Shown one piece after another: positions 49,666-58,555 of a DNA stretch of 64,000 bases. This DNA comes from Anaerocolumna chitinilytica (GTDB lineage Bacteria; Bacillota; Clostridia; Lachnospirales; Lachnospiraceae). The notes beneath the pieces are model-generated. The model searched no databases and was not told the origin of the DNA. It worked only from the letters and a program-made list of their open reading frames with translations. Made by a program: the position numbers and the translations under genes. Numbering within the stretch: position 1 is the first letter of the stretch; each line of letters starts with the position of its first letter. Location: contig NZ_AP023368.1 in NCBI RefSeq assembly GCF_014218355.1, positions 5,085,501-5,149,500 on the forward strand, in the 5' to 3' direction.

Positions 49666-49804
49666 TGAAATATCCTCCTCGGTTTTTTTGTAATTCATCT
49701 GCTGTAGCTGATTGTTATTTACAATAATATACACAGCCTTTCTGTTGTACTTCTCTAAGAAAATATGCGTCTGTCCCTGGTTTGATTCCTCCTTTAATGA
49801 GGGG

Positions 49805-49858
49805 TAAAAAAAAGACTTCTAATATTATCTGGCATTGTCAGGTAATATTAAAAGTCTT
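49805..49858 (-). terminator. Expression-platform terminator of the riboswitch
   Basis: AAGACTTTTAATATTACCTG pairs with CCAGATAATATTAGAAGTCT-type sequence and runs into eight T. Its 5' arm overlaps the aptamer's closing AGCAAGACT, as expected for a termination switch. Confidence 0.85.
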
Positions 49859-49942
49859 GCTATCCGTTTACGGAGTATAAGGCCAGGCAATCAGTATATG
49901 CCGGTTGTTGACCTTATATCTTGTAAGCTACTCCCTCTTAAT
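49855..49942 (-). ncRNA. yybP-ykoY (Mn2+) riboswitch aptamer
   Basis: In order on the minus strand: AGAGGGAGTAGCTTAC, GGTCAACAACCGGC, GCCTGGCC, and ACGGATAGCAAGACT. These match the conserved GGGGAGUAG, GUCAACA and AGCAAGAC elements of yybP-ykoY, which senses Mn2+ and regulates TerC and P-type ATPase genes. It precedes a TerC gene. Confidence 0.88.
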
Positions 49943-49987
49943 GGCTTCTAGTATATCATGGGTCAAAAGTCCCTGTCAACTAAAGGT

Positions 49988-50809
49988 TTATTGGCCGCTA
50001 CTTGCATTTACCAGATCATCCAGGGTGCCGAAGGTATAGCCCATCTCTTCCCACTTTGTCAGAAGTTCGTCTAGGATTTCTGCATTGGTTTTGGAGGTGC
50101 TGTGAAGAAGTACAATTGCACCGGGATGGATTCTGCTGAGAAGTTTTTTAAAGGCGGCTTCCTTTGTGGGTTGCTTATCTTGTAACCAGTCTACATAGGC
50201 AAGGCTCCAGAAGAAGGTTTTGTATCCCATTTCCTTTGCCATCTCAAGATTATGGGTACTGTATTTTCCCTGAGGCGGTCTGTAATACTTGGTCATCTTT
50301 TGTCCGGTGACCTCTTCATAGGATTTTTCCAGGTCTCCTAACTCTTTCTGGAAGGCTTCTTTCGATGAGATGCTTGACATATTGGGGTGGTTGTATGTAT
50401 GATTTCCTACCTGATGTCCTTCTGCTACAATACGTTTTACCAAGTCCGGACAGGTCTTGATAAAGTTACCAACTACAAAGAAGGTAGCATGAACATTATG
50501 CTTTTTCAGAGCATCCAGAATTGCGGGCATATTCCCATTCTCATAACCTGCATCAAAAGTCAGATAGATGACCTTTTTACTGGTATCACCTATATAATAG
50601 GTGTCATATTTTTTTAGTTCATCTGCGGTAGCTTTGGCGGATGGCGGCTGACCCTCCGTGGAGAAACCAAGTCCCCAGTTTTCTTCGGCCTGTATTGTAT
50701 CTTTTGCATAAACATGTACCAGCATAGCTATTCCGCCGCCCAGAAAATAAAAACCGATTAGAATTGCCGCTATGATAATACACTTTTTGTACGGAATCTT
50801 TTTCAACAT
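49988..50809 (-). CDS. pdaA: Peptidoglycan N-acetylmuramic acid deacetylase (PdaA)
   Basis: 273 residues. N-terminal membrane anchor (CIIIAAILIGFYFLGGGIAM). NodB domain: TFDAGYENG, HTYNHP, RPPQGKYS, DW and LLHS motifs. The NWGLGFSTEGQPP segment is characteristic of PdaA. It makes muramic delta-lactam in the spore cortex, required for germination, consistent with a spore former. Ribosome site GGGAGTTTTT is weak. Confidence 0.9.
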   Translation of the reverse strand: MLKKIPYKKCIIIAAILIGFYFLGGGIAMLVHVYAKDTIQAEENWGLGFSTEGQPPSAKATADELKKYDTYYIGDTSKKVIYLTFDAGYENGNMPAILDALKKHNVHATFFVVGNFIKTCPDLVKRIVAEGHQVGNHTYNHPNMSSISSKEAFQKELGDLEKSYEEVTGQKMTKYYRPPQGKYSTHNLEMAKEMGYKTFFWSLAYVDWLQDKQPTKEAAFKKLLSRIHPGAIVLLHSTSKTNAEILDELLTKWEEMGYTFGTLDDLVNASSGQ

Positions 50810-50994
50810 AAAAACTCCCTAGCCCTTTTTATACAATATATTACATGGATTAGCCTCTAATACCTGTATCCGTTGTCCTTTTTTAAGAGGTTTTTGTTCG
50901 CTCTTCTTTGTAAAAATGTGAAGGCAAAGACCCGTGGCAGGCTGTTAGTACCGCACACTCTGCCTCGCTCGGGGGAGTATAGACGCTCTGGAAT
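50810..50994. other. 185-bp intergenic region
   Basis: No ORF, terminator with U-tract or promoter I can support; contains a T/A-rich stretch and a short CG-rich block. Confidence 0.5.
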
Positions 50995-52371
50995 CTAATG
51001 ACTCCTTATAGATTTCGCAATCCTTACCGTCCTATCTGCCAAATCCGATATCTCTGCAAGCCCAATTCCATCAATCCCGGATTTTACTTTATTATTCAGA
51101 GGTTTAACCCATTTCTCCGGAATAGTATCTGCACCAAGAACCATTCCAAGAATGGAACCAACCGTTGCACCGTTGCAATCCGTATCAAATCCGGCCATTA
51201 CTGCTATACCGATTGATTTTTCAAAATCAAGACTTCCATACAATAGTCCCATACATACAATCATAGCATTTGGTATGGTATGGCACCAATCATGGGGGAG
51301 CTTTTCGTTATATAATTGATGAATCTTATTCATTGCACTTTCCAAATCCACACCGGAATCATACCATTCAAGCACCCTATGAATACGGGCATATAGTCTT
51401 GATTTTTCCGGTATCATGGATAAACCGGTCTTTATAATATATAGCATATCCCTTGATACGGCTGCGGCTGACAGCATGGCAGCAATAAGCATTTCCCCGT
51501 AGATTCCGTTTTTGGTGTGGGATATAGAGGCATCCCGCCAGGCCATTTCAGAGCTAAGTTCTGCATTACCGGGAGCTATATATCCAAAGAAATCTGCTCG
51601 TATCTGTGCACCAATCCATTCTCGGTAGGGATTCCTTAAGTTAGCGGAGCTGGGAGGCCTCTTCAGATTTATCAAATTGCGGTAGGCTACTCTCTCGGCT
51701 GTACATAAATGCAGTATAGGGAGTTTATCCAGCCAGCATTCTGCCACATCCTCCGGTGTAAAATGAGCTCCATAAATCTCCAGGATTCTTAATCCCATTA
51801 TAGTGTAATTTGTGTCATCATCTTCCGGCATGGTTTCTACATTATTAATCCATCCTTTTTTAAGGTTCCCGTATACACCGGGATAATCCGTAACACCGCA
51901 CTCCTCTTTTATTTCCATTGGTATATCCGAAGACATATAATGTTTGATTGGATAATTTCCGGTGGCTTTTAAAAGCCTTTCAATCCTTTCTCTTTGCCAG
52001 CCTTCAACCGGCTGCCCCAGCAAACATCCGGCACATCTTCCCAGCCAGGCTCCATATATTTTATTATAAAGGATATCGTCGGATAAATTAGCTGTATTTT
52101 TGCGATGCTGTAATTTGTTCTTGGACCTTTCCGCCTTAATGCCTGCCAGGTCCGACGGCTCTATAAAGGCGAAATCCTCTTTTACAGGAAGAGCAAATAA
52201 TTCATCCAGGAGATTTCCAGCCTGTAGTTCCTTTTCTGCTCCCTCTTCCATCTTTCTGATTTCTTCAACCCTTTTCTGATATCCTTTGGTGGCTTTTCCT
52301 TCCTCTTTTGATTCTAATAATTCGATATCCAGTCCTTCCGAATATTTTAGCCATGGTAAATCTGTCAGCAT
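50995..52371 (-). CDS. ADP-ribosylglycohydrolase family protein
   Basis: 458 residues. The ARH fold: DKIYGAWLGRCAGCLLGQPV, PEDDDTNYTIMGLRILE, AELSSEMAWRDASISHTKNG and the metal-site AGFDTDCNGATVGSILG. An about 100-residue N-terminal extension is unusual. ARH proteins hydrolyse ADP-ribose linkages, but members in sugar operons may act on other N- or O-glycosides. Last gene of the sugar operon. AGGAGG lies 7 bases before the ATG. Confidence 0.88.
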   Translation of the reverse strand: MLTDLPWLKYSEGLDIELLESKEEGKATKGYQKRVEEIRKMEEGAEKELQAGNLLDELFALPVKEDFAFIEPSDLAGIKAERSKNKLQHRKNTANLSDDILYNKIYGAWLGRCAGCLLGQPVEGWQRERIERLLKATGNYPIKHYMSSDIPMEIKEECGVTDYPGVYGNLKKGWINNVETMPEDDDTNYTIMGLRILEIYGAHFTPEDVAECWLDKLPILHLCTAERVAYRNLINLKRPPSSANLRNPYREWIGAQIRADFFGYIAPGNAELSSEMAWRDASISHTKNGIYGEMLIAAMLSAAAVSRDMLYIIKTGLSMIPEKSRLYARIHRVLEWYDSGVDLESAMNKIHQLYNEKLPHDWCHTIPNAMIVCMGLLYGSLDFEKSIGIAVMAGFDTDCNGATVGSILGMVLGADTIPEKWVKPLNNKVKSGIDGIGLAEISDLADRTVRIAKSIRSH

Positions 52372-52451
52372 ATTCTCCCTCCTGTCTTTATCCAAATATT
52401 ACTTTACAATCGCCGCGGTTATGCCTCTCAAAACATAAGCAAACATCGGCC

Positions 52452-53306
52452 TCAACTTTCGATAGCCTTCCTTGCATATGCTATACATTCTGAGGTGCCT
52501 TTCACAGGATCTCCGGCCCCTTCATATTCGATTGAAAGAAATCCTCCATATCCAGATTCTTTCATATAAGTAATAATTGCCGTAATGGGTACATCTCCTT
52601 TCCCAAGGACAATCCCCTGATAAACACTACCATCAATGGCTGCATAGCACTCTTCCAAATCTGCCTTTGCTAAATCTGCCGCGGTTAAAGCCACCTTTTT
52701 TAAATCCTTTAAATGCAGAAAGCCAATTTGATCCTTTAATAGTTTAACTGCATCCAAAGGATTTTCATTTACCAGCATAAAATTTCCGACATCCGTGTTT
52801 GCTTTTAACGCTTTTGAGCAGGTCCTATCTATAATGTTCTTTACCTGATAGGACTTTCCTGCAAGAAGGCCATGATTTTCCAATACCATTGTTATCCCTT
52901 TTTGTTCAGCCAGAAGTGCCGCCTCCTGAAAGCCCTCTACAATCCAATCCTCTGCCATATTAAGAGACATCCCGTCTTTTTTATATCCGCCAAATACTCT
53001 CAATATCCCGGTACCCAGTTCTAAAGCAGTATCCATGCTTTTCTTTATATACTCTATCTGTGCCTTTCTTCCACTGCTGTCTAAAAGGACTAAGTCATTG
53101 CTGATGGAATAAGCGGATACCTCCATGTCCAGCTCCTGTAAAAGTTCTTTTACTTTCTTTATATCCCCTTGGCCGCTCAGGAAACAATCCAGCAATTCTA
53201 CATATCGCACACCATTCTCATGGCAGAACCTGATAAAATCCAGGTTACTAATCTCATTTCCGAACAGTTTTTTCTGAAGAGACCATGCACTTACAGATAA
53301 TTTCAT
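52452..53306 (-). CDS. Sugar phosphate isomerase/epimerase (TIM barrel)
   Basis: 284 residues of the xylose-isomerase-like AP_endonuc_2 family: FIRFCHENGVRYVELLDCFL, GITMVLENHGLLAGKSYQVK, NTDVGNFML, GGFLSIEYEGAGDP supply the metal-binding Glu, His, Asp and Glu. Isomerises or epimerises a sugar or sugar derivative; substrate unknown. Paired with the oxidoreductase upstream, a common duo in inositol- and keto-sugar-type pathways. Confidence 0.88.
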   Translation of the reverse strand: MKLSVSAWSLQKKLFGNEISNLDFIRFCHENGVRYVELLDCFLSGQGDIKKVKELLQELDMEVSAYSISNDLVLLDSSGRKAQIEYIKKSMDTALELGTGILRVFGGYKKDGMSLNMAEDWIVEGFQEAALLAEQKGITMVLENHGLLAGKSYQVKNIIDRTCSKALKANTDVGNFMLVNENPLDAVKLLKDQIGFLHLKDLKKVALTAADLAKADLEECYAAIDGSVYQGIVLGKGDVPITAIITYMKESGYGGFLSIEYEGAGDPVKGTSECIAYARKAIES

Positions 53307-53322
53307 GGGTATTTACCCTCCT

Positions 53323-54381
53323 TTAATTGATAATAACTTCATGCCCGGTCTTTGCCGATTTATAGATGGCATCTATTATTTTCATTAATTCCAGGCCATC
53401 CTCCGCTGGATTCAGGCATTCCTCACCATCTGCGATGCAGCTTATAAAATGCTTCATCTCCTGTATAAAATTATGTTCAAAGGAGCTTCCATTGGGGTCT
53501 AATAAAGGTTTTGAATCTCTTAGATAATCATATTTGTTTTCATATACTTCCAATTCCGGTTCCATTTTCGCTCCGGCTTTGTCTCCAAAGAGCTCCAGAT
53601 AAAGCCGGTCTTCTTTTATATTTTGCACCCAGCTCGTTTCAAAGAATAAGGTCATATTGTTGTCAAACTTTATGAGAGCCGTTGCACAGTCCTCCACGTC
53701 ATTATACTCGCTGTAATCTGCTGAGTTATACTTTTGTATTCCTTTCACTTCCGGCTTCATGCCCATATGATAAAAGGCGGATGCCGTAACCGATATCACT
53801 TTGGGCTTACCGGAAAGATAGCGGATAAGGTCTATCATATGTACCCCCAGGTCAATCACCGGGCCTCCCCCTGATCTTTGCTTATCGGAAAACCAGCCCC
53901 CGGGATTGCCCCACCTTCTCAGGCAGCCGGCCTTTGCATAATAGATATTTCCCAAATCACCGCTATCAATTATGCTTTTTAGAGCAACCGCATTATCTCC
54001 AAATCTCCTGCAAAAGCCTACCATTAATATTTTCCCCGTCTTTTTTGCAGTTTCCACCATTTCAGCTGCCTGAGCTGCATTTAGTGCAAGAGGTTTTTCA
54101 CATAAAACATGCTTTCCTGCATTTAATGCCGCTATACTTGCGGGAGCATGGATATTATTCCACGCTGTAACACTTACCGCATCTATTTCTGCCATTTTTA
54201 ACAGCTCGTTATAATCGGTAAAAGTATGAGGAATATTATAGGTTTTTGCAAAGGCTTTCACCCGCTCCTCACAGATATCACAGGCCGCGACTACCTCCAC
54301 ATTCTGAAGGCGGGTATATCCCGCCATATGCATATTGCTAATACTTCCGGTACCAATTATCCCTACTTTTACTTTTTCCAT
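53323..54381 (-). CDS. Gfo/Idh/MocA-family oxidoreductase
   Basis: 352 residues. N-terminal Rossmann domain VKVGIIGTGSISNMHMAGYT, the catalytic CEKPLALNAAQA motif (EKP), and C-terminal RQSGGG-like KQRSGGGPVIDLGVHMIDL. NAD(P)-dependent oxidation or reduction of a sugar. The ATG follows GGAGGTAG; the longer ORF start lacks a site. Partner of the TIM-barrel isomerase. Confidence 0.93.
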   Translation of the reverse strand: MEKVKVGIIGTGSISNMHMAGYTRLQNVEVVAACDICEERVKAFAKTYNIPHTFTDYNELLKMAEIDAVSVTAWNNIHAPASIAALNAGKHVLCEKPLALNAAQAAEMVETAKKTGKILMVGFCRRFGDNAVALKSIIDSGDLGNIYYAKAGCLRRWGNPGGWFSDKQRSGGGPVIDLGVHMIDLIRYLSGKPKVISVTASAFYHMGMKPEVKGIQKYNSADYSEYNDVEDCATALIKFDNNMTLFFETSWVQNIKEDRLYLELFGDKAGAKMEPELEVYENKYDYLRDSKPLLDPNGSSFEHNFIQEMKHFISCIADGEECLNPAEDGLELMKIIDAIYKSAKTGHEVIIN

Positions 54382-54488
54382 ACCTACCTCCGTTCTGTCT
54401 ACAGACAACTTTCCACTGGAAAGCTGTAAAAATCGGTTCAAATGTGATTAAGTAATCCATACAATATAAAAACATAATGCATAAGCCC

Positions 54489-55244
54489 TTATATAAGCAG
54501 GTAATAAGGGTCTTTTCTTAATAAGTCTATTGTAAATTCAAACATGTCCCTGGCCTTTATCAGGCGGATCAGGGAATTGCCTGCTCTGCCTTTTTTCATA
54601 ATACCTTTCTGTTCCAGAACCTCATCTAATTTGTTAAAATCAGTCTCCGGCTTTTCCCAATTATGCAGCCGGTTTCTGATAATAAGCCTTTTTCCTTCAT
54701 ATCCTGTGATAGTGATATCAATCGCAGTATCCTGGAGATGGTAAGGTACCCCTGCTATTTCTTCACAGGAATGTATTGATGTATTACTCTCCTGGTCAAC
54801 ACCTGCCAGCATAATATAGCCCTCTAAATTAGCATTTTTAAAATATGGGCTTTTATCATCACAGGGCGATGAGGATTTCTCATGACCTGTGGTTATATAT
54901 TCTTTTCTGCCGCCTATGGCGGACACCGAGTGGGTAGGATGAAGGGAACGTATAGCTCCTTCCATGTTTCTTACAGTTTCCGGTATAATACCTGTCCAGC
55001 ATCTGGTCTCCAGTACATGAAATACCGGCGGACAGGACAGCGAATCTTCCCTTCTCCCAGTTAAGGTAGGAACCATCAGAGTTCCTTCGTCCCCAAGCAC
55101 ATGTAGGAGAGCGCCTACTACCGTACTCGCACCGCCTTCAACATGCCCGAAGCTCTTTAAGGAACTATGGATTAGCACCGTATCCCCGGGTACCAGGCCC
55201 ATGGTTTTTAATTGTTCTATCAGTTGGATTTCATTTATACTCAA
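54489..55244 (-). CDS. AAC(3)-like N-acetyltransferase
   Basis: 251 residues of the aminoglycoside 3-N-acetyltransferase/YokD family: VLIHSSLKSFGHVEGGASTV, EGTLMVPTLTGR, LHPTHSVSAIGG, SPYFKNANLEGYIMLAGVD. It uses acetyl-CoA to acetylate an amino group. The neighbours are carbohydrate-catabolic genes, so acetylation of an amino sugar is more plausible than drug resistance. The TTG start 8 bases after GAGGG is preferred to a GTG that overlaps the site. Confidence 0.85.
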   Translation of the reverse strand: MSINEIQLIEQLKTMGLVPGDTVLIHSSLKSFGHVEGGASTVVGALLHVLGDEGTLMVPTLTGRREDSLSCPPVFHVLETRCWTGIIPETVRNMEGAIRSLHPTHSVSAIGGRKEYITTGHEKSSSPCDDKSPYFKNANLEGYIMLAGVDQESNTSIHSCEEIAGVPYHLQDTAIDITITGYEGKRLIIRNRLHNWEKPETDFNKLDEVLEQKGIMKKGRAGNSLIRLIKARDMFEFTIDLLRKDPYYLLI

Positions 55245-55296
55245 AAATAACACCCTCTTACATTATAATAGTTTTGAATTTTGACAGGCTGTTGAA

Positions 55297-56679
55297 TTAA
55301 CAACTGACTTCTTTTAATTGCTCCGACATAATATCACGGACAATTTTTCCATCCAGTTCATTTGCCTTTTCTTTGTTCCTGACACAATAAGCGGCAGCAA
55401 CACCTGCTGCCTCGCCTAAAGCGCTGCAGGTAGGCTGAATCCTGACAGATGACTGAGCAATAAATGTCGATGATATGCATCTTCCGGCCACAAGGAGATT
55501 TTCAATCGAATCGGTTACCATACAACGGTAGGGGATTTCAAAATACTCTCCTCTTTCCATCAGCTTAATACCAAGTTTTTTCTCATCAATAAGCCCATGA
55601 ATATCTATAGGGTAAGCTGTCCTTGCTACACCATCTTCAAATTTTGCTCTTTCGCTGAAATCCTTCTCACTTAGGATATATTTCCCCCGTATTCTTCTGG
55701 ATTCCCTAATGCCTGGCAGCTCTGCGGAAGAAATAATGCAGCTCTTTTCAAACCCCGGAATATAAGCCTTTAGGAATCCATAGAGCCTTTTTATCATTTT
55801 TCTTCCGATAGTCAATCCCCGGCTGACAGCAGATGTATCCAAGGTATCATAAATACCCGGTATTTCCGGACAGTTAAAGGACATAACTCCCGGCATACCA
55901 GGCACTGAAAATGCCTGAAAATACTTCCCGTCAGGATATTCAATTACCCTATCCTTTAGTGCCCTTTGAAACACTTTGTTTAAAGGTGTGGTTGCTTCCC
56001 AGACCGAAGCTATCTCAACAAGAGGGTACTCTAAGATATCAGGCTCTCCTATTTCCTTTAGAAAAGCTTTCAGTTTCATAATATCGATATTTCCAACCAT
56101 AAAACGCAGGGACATAGCCTGATTGTTATGTAACAGCTCATCCCCTTTAAAGCAGGTTACTCCGGAAGCAAAAGCAGCATCAGCATCACCGGTGGAATCA
56201 ATAAATACCCTTCCGCGAATAAGTGAAAGGCCGGACTTATTATGGACTATTACACCTTTGATCTTGTTATTCTCCACCACCGTATCAAGAAGCTCCGTGT
56301 TATATAGTATTTCTCCCTTGTAATCCGATAAAATTTCTTCCAGCGTATACTTTATCATTTCTGTATTGAACCAACCGTCATTTCCGTAATGGTCATCTGC
56401 TCCATACCCTTCCAGAGCCATTTTTTTCTTAATGATTTCATTGATATACGAGCGGCCGGGTCTTCCGTCTATCCCATTATGCATCATTGGGGTTACCTGA
56501 CCTCCCGAGGCTAAGCCGCCCAGGCAGGAGTTTCTTTCGATAATAAGAGTATTCACACCAGCCATGGCTGAAGCGATAGCAGCAGCTGAACCCGCAATTC
56601 CGCCTCCAATCACAATAACGTCATATGATTTTTCCATTATGTTACACAGCTTGTTATAAGTATAAGTACTATTTTCCAT
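55297..56679 (-). CDS. FAD-dependent oxidoreductase
   Basis: 460 residues of the FAD_oxidored family. Dinucleotide-binding VIVIGGGIAGSAAAIASAMA at about 20, then ERNSCLGGLASGGQVTPMM with conserved Cys, FIDSTGDADAAF mid-protein and QPTCSALGEAAGVAAAYC near the end. Such enzymes oxidise unsaturated or keto-sugar groups in carbohydrate operons. AAAGGAG lies 10 bases upstream. Confidence 0.88.
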   Translation of the reverse strand: MENSTYTYNKLCNIMEKSYDVIVIGGGIAGSAAAIASAMAGVNTLIIERNSCLGGLASGGQVTPMMHNGIDGRPGRSYINEIIKKKMALEGYGADDHYGNDGWFNTEMIKYTLEEILSDYKGEILYNTELLDTVVENNKIKGVIVHNKSGLSLIRGRVFIDSTGDADAAFASGVTCFKGDELLHNNQAMSLRFMVGNIDIMKLKAFLKEIGEPDILEYPLVEIASVWEATTPLNKVFQRALKDRVIEYPDGKYFQAFSVPGMPGVMSFNCPEIPGIYDTLDTSAVSRGLTIGRKMIKRLYGFLKAYIPGFEKSCIISSAELPGIRESRRIRGKYILSEKDFSERAKFEDGVARTAYPIDIHGLIDEKKLGIKLMERGEYFEIPYRCMVTDSIENLLVAGRCISSTFIAQSSVRIQPTCSALGEAAGVAAAYCVRNKEKANELDGKIVRDIMSEQLKEVSC

Positions 56680-56853
56680 CTTGAAAAATCTCCTTTAGCC
56701 TTTATCCATACGTCCGTGTATATCATTTTTTATCCCCAGCACAAAATATTCAGAGAATTAGGACTTCTTATACCTTGGAATCGAAGCTTGAGTCTTTCTG
56801 GTTTGCACAATTTGCCGTCCGGTATTGAAAGCCTCCCCCTTTGCCACCCCAAA
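56680..56853. other. 174-bp gap inside the sugar operon
   Basis: Longer than other intercistronic gaps but no ORF, terminator or promoter I can support on the minus strand. Confidence 0.4.
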
Positions 56854-57543
56854 TCATGAAATGGCATTTACATACCTTGCGGTTATTTCTCTTGGTCTGG
56901 TAATGGCTGAGCCTATCACTACTGCATGAACCTTTTCTTTCATTACCTTTTTTAAATCCTCTATCTCCCAGATGCCGCCTTCTGCAATTAATGGTACTGT
57001 CAGGGCATCCCCCAGGCGTTTTATCATAGTATGATTGGGTAAGCTGATTCCCTTGGTATCTTCCGTATACCCGCTCAGTGTAGTTCCGACGATGTCAAAG
57101 CCAATTGCCTGAGCATGCATACCTTCTTCAAAGGTTGCACAATCCGCCATAAATAATTGGTTTGGATATTTATTTCTTATTTTCCCAAAAAATTCATCCA
57201 GGGACATACCGCCAGGTCGTACTCTGTTGGTGGCATCCAAGGCAATAATTTCAGAATTAACTTGGGTTAATTCCTCCACTTCCTTTTCTGTCGGCGTAAT
57301 GTAAATAGGGGAATCAGGATAGTCTGCCTTATATAAACCAATGACAGGTAAATCTACCTCTTTCTTTATTTCCCTGATATCCTCCGGCGTATTGGCACGG
57401 ATTCCTACAGCCCCGCCTTCTTTTGCAGCAAAGGCCATTCTTGACATAATATAAGAACTATATAAGGGTTCCGTCTTCAACGCCTGGCAGGATACAATTA
57501 ATCCACCTTTAATTTGTTGTAATATTTGTTCGTTTCTGTTCAC
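56854..57543 (-). CDS. nanE: N-acetylmannosamine-6-phosphate 2-epimerase
   Basis: 229 residues matching NanE length. Family motifs: LIVSCQALKTEPLYSSYIMS, GGAVGIRANTPEDIREIK, IALDATNRVRPGG, MADCATFEEGMHAQAIGFDI, GTTLSGYT, IAEGGIWEIEDL. Converts ManNAc-6-P to GlcNAc-6-P. No nanA or nanK is beside it, so the operon may feed in an amino sugar by another route. GTG start 8 bases after GGAAGG. Confidence 0.93.
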   Translation of the reverse strand: MNRNEQILQQIKGGLIVSCQALKTEPLYSSYIMSRMAFAAKEGGAVGIRANTPEDIREIKKEVDLPVIGLYKADYPDSPIYITPTEKEVEELTQVNSEIIALDATNRVRPGGMSLDEFFGKIRNKYPNQLFMADCATFEEGMHAQAIGFDIVGTTLSGYTEDTKGISLPNHTMIKRLGDALTVPLIAEGGIWEIEDLKKVMKEKVHAVVIGSAITRPREITARYVNAIS

Positions 57544-57548
57544 TGTTA

Positions 57549-58535
57549 TCACCTTCCTTGGTGTTCTATATAGATTGGGTTCGTCCAAGCTTTTTTCCCA
57601 AATAAATCTCTGCATTCTGCTCTGATATAATTTTCATTTCCTGTTAGTGTAAAAACTGCTTCCTGCAGCAAATCCTTGTCGGACTTTGCTACAAATGAAG
57701 TTCCTGCTCCCACAAAACCATCTGCTATAAAATTGATTCTTTCCGATGCACTGCATGTAATATATGCTTTTCCATCCTTGATTCCCCAGCTGTAAATTTC
57801 TGGTCCGGAGGAGGAATAGTAATTTCCCGAAAGGATGGCATCAACGATATCATCATGAGTCAAGGCTTTTGCATTTACAACAATATACCCACCGAAGGCA
57901 TCATCAAAATTCCCTGCATTGTGGTTATCGTCAGAAGCATCTGCCAGAACACGCTTTCCATTCCTGAGCATGATATCCCAATAAGTAGTATCATACCCTG
58001 TTTCACTTTCGTTTTGCGTGTTATAATTAAATATTTCCAGAATCTCAAAATCTTCTGTAATAAATTCTTCTGCATCCACTCTGGACCAGATTGGATGATT
58101 GTAAGTAATAAAACAGCCTCTGCTGTGTAATTCCGCTGCCATATGGGAAGCAGCCTTTGCTCCGTCCCATTTTCCATAATACACAAAGGGCCCTACTGCC
58201 TCCCTGTGTTGATAGAGTTTTACTGCTTTTTCACGCATGGCCCTGTTCCCTAAGATTCCATTCATATGATGGACCTTCTTACAGATATTGTTTTCATCAA
58301 AAAGTACAGCTGCCGCTTCTACTCCGGGAAGAATAAGAAAATCATCTTCTCCAAGTTTCTCCCTGTAATCGGTATACAGGTTATGATCACTGATACATAA
58401 AAAAGCATATCCATGTTTTTTGAATTCCTTTACTGCTTCCTCCGGCGTAAAATTTCCGTCAGAGTTTGTTGTATGGCTATGCAGGTTACCTTTATACCAG
58501 TTTCCAACCTTTGAAAAGCCATCCACGTTCACCAT
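57549..58535 (-). CDS. PHP-domain metallohydrolase (CehA/McbA-like)
   Basis: 328 residues. PHP metal motifs: GNLHSHTTNSDGNFTPEEAV, LCISDHNLY, LPGVEAA, ITYNHPIWSR and LADASDDNHN. The domain is followed by a small C-terminal beta region (SCSASERINFIADGFVGAG). A trinuclear phosphoesterase or amidohydrolase; substrate unknown. Confidence 0.87.
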   Translation of the reverse strand: MVNVDGFSKVGNWYKGNLHSHTTNSDGNFTPEEAVKEFKKHGYAFLCISDHNLYTDYREKLGEDDFLILPGVEAAAVLFDENNICKKVHHMNGILGNRAMREKAVKLYQHREAVGPFVYYGKWDGAKAASHMAAELHSRGCFITYNHPIWSRVDAEEFITEDFEILEIFNYNTQNESETGYDTTYWDIMLRNGKRVLADASDDNHNAGNFDDAFGGYIVVNAKALTHDDIVDAILSGNYYSSSGPEIYSWGIKDGKAYITCSASERINFIADGFVGAGTSFVAKSDKDLLQEAVFTLTGNENYIRAECRDLFGKKAWTNPIYIEHQGR

Positions 58536-58555
58536 AATCTCCCCCTCTTTTCAGT

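Noticed and set aside
54489-55244. Aminoglycoside resistance gene
   Set aside because: Family resemblance is real but the operon context is carbohydrate metabolism and no mobile element is near; drug resistance is not supported.
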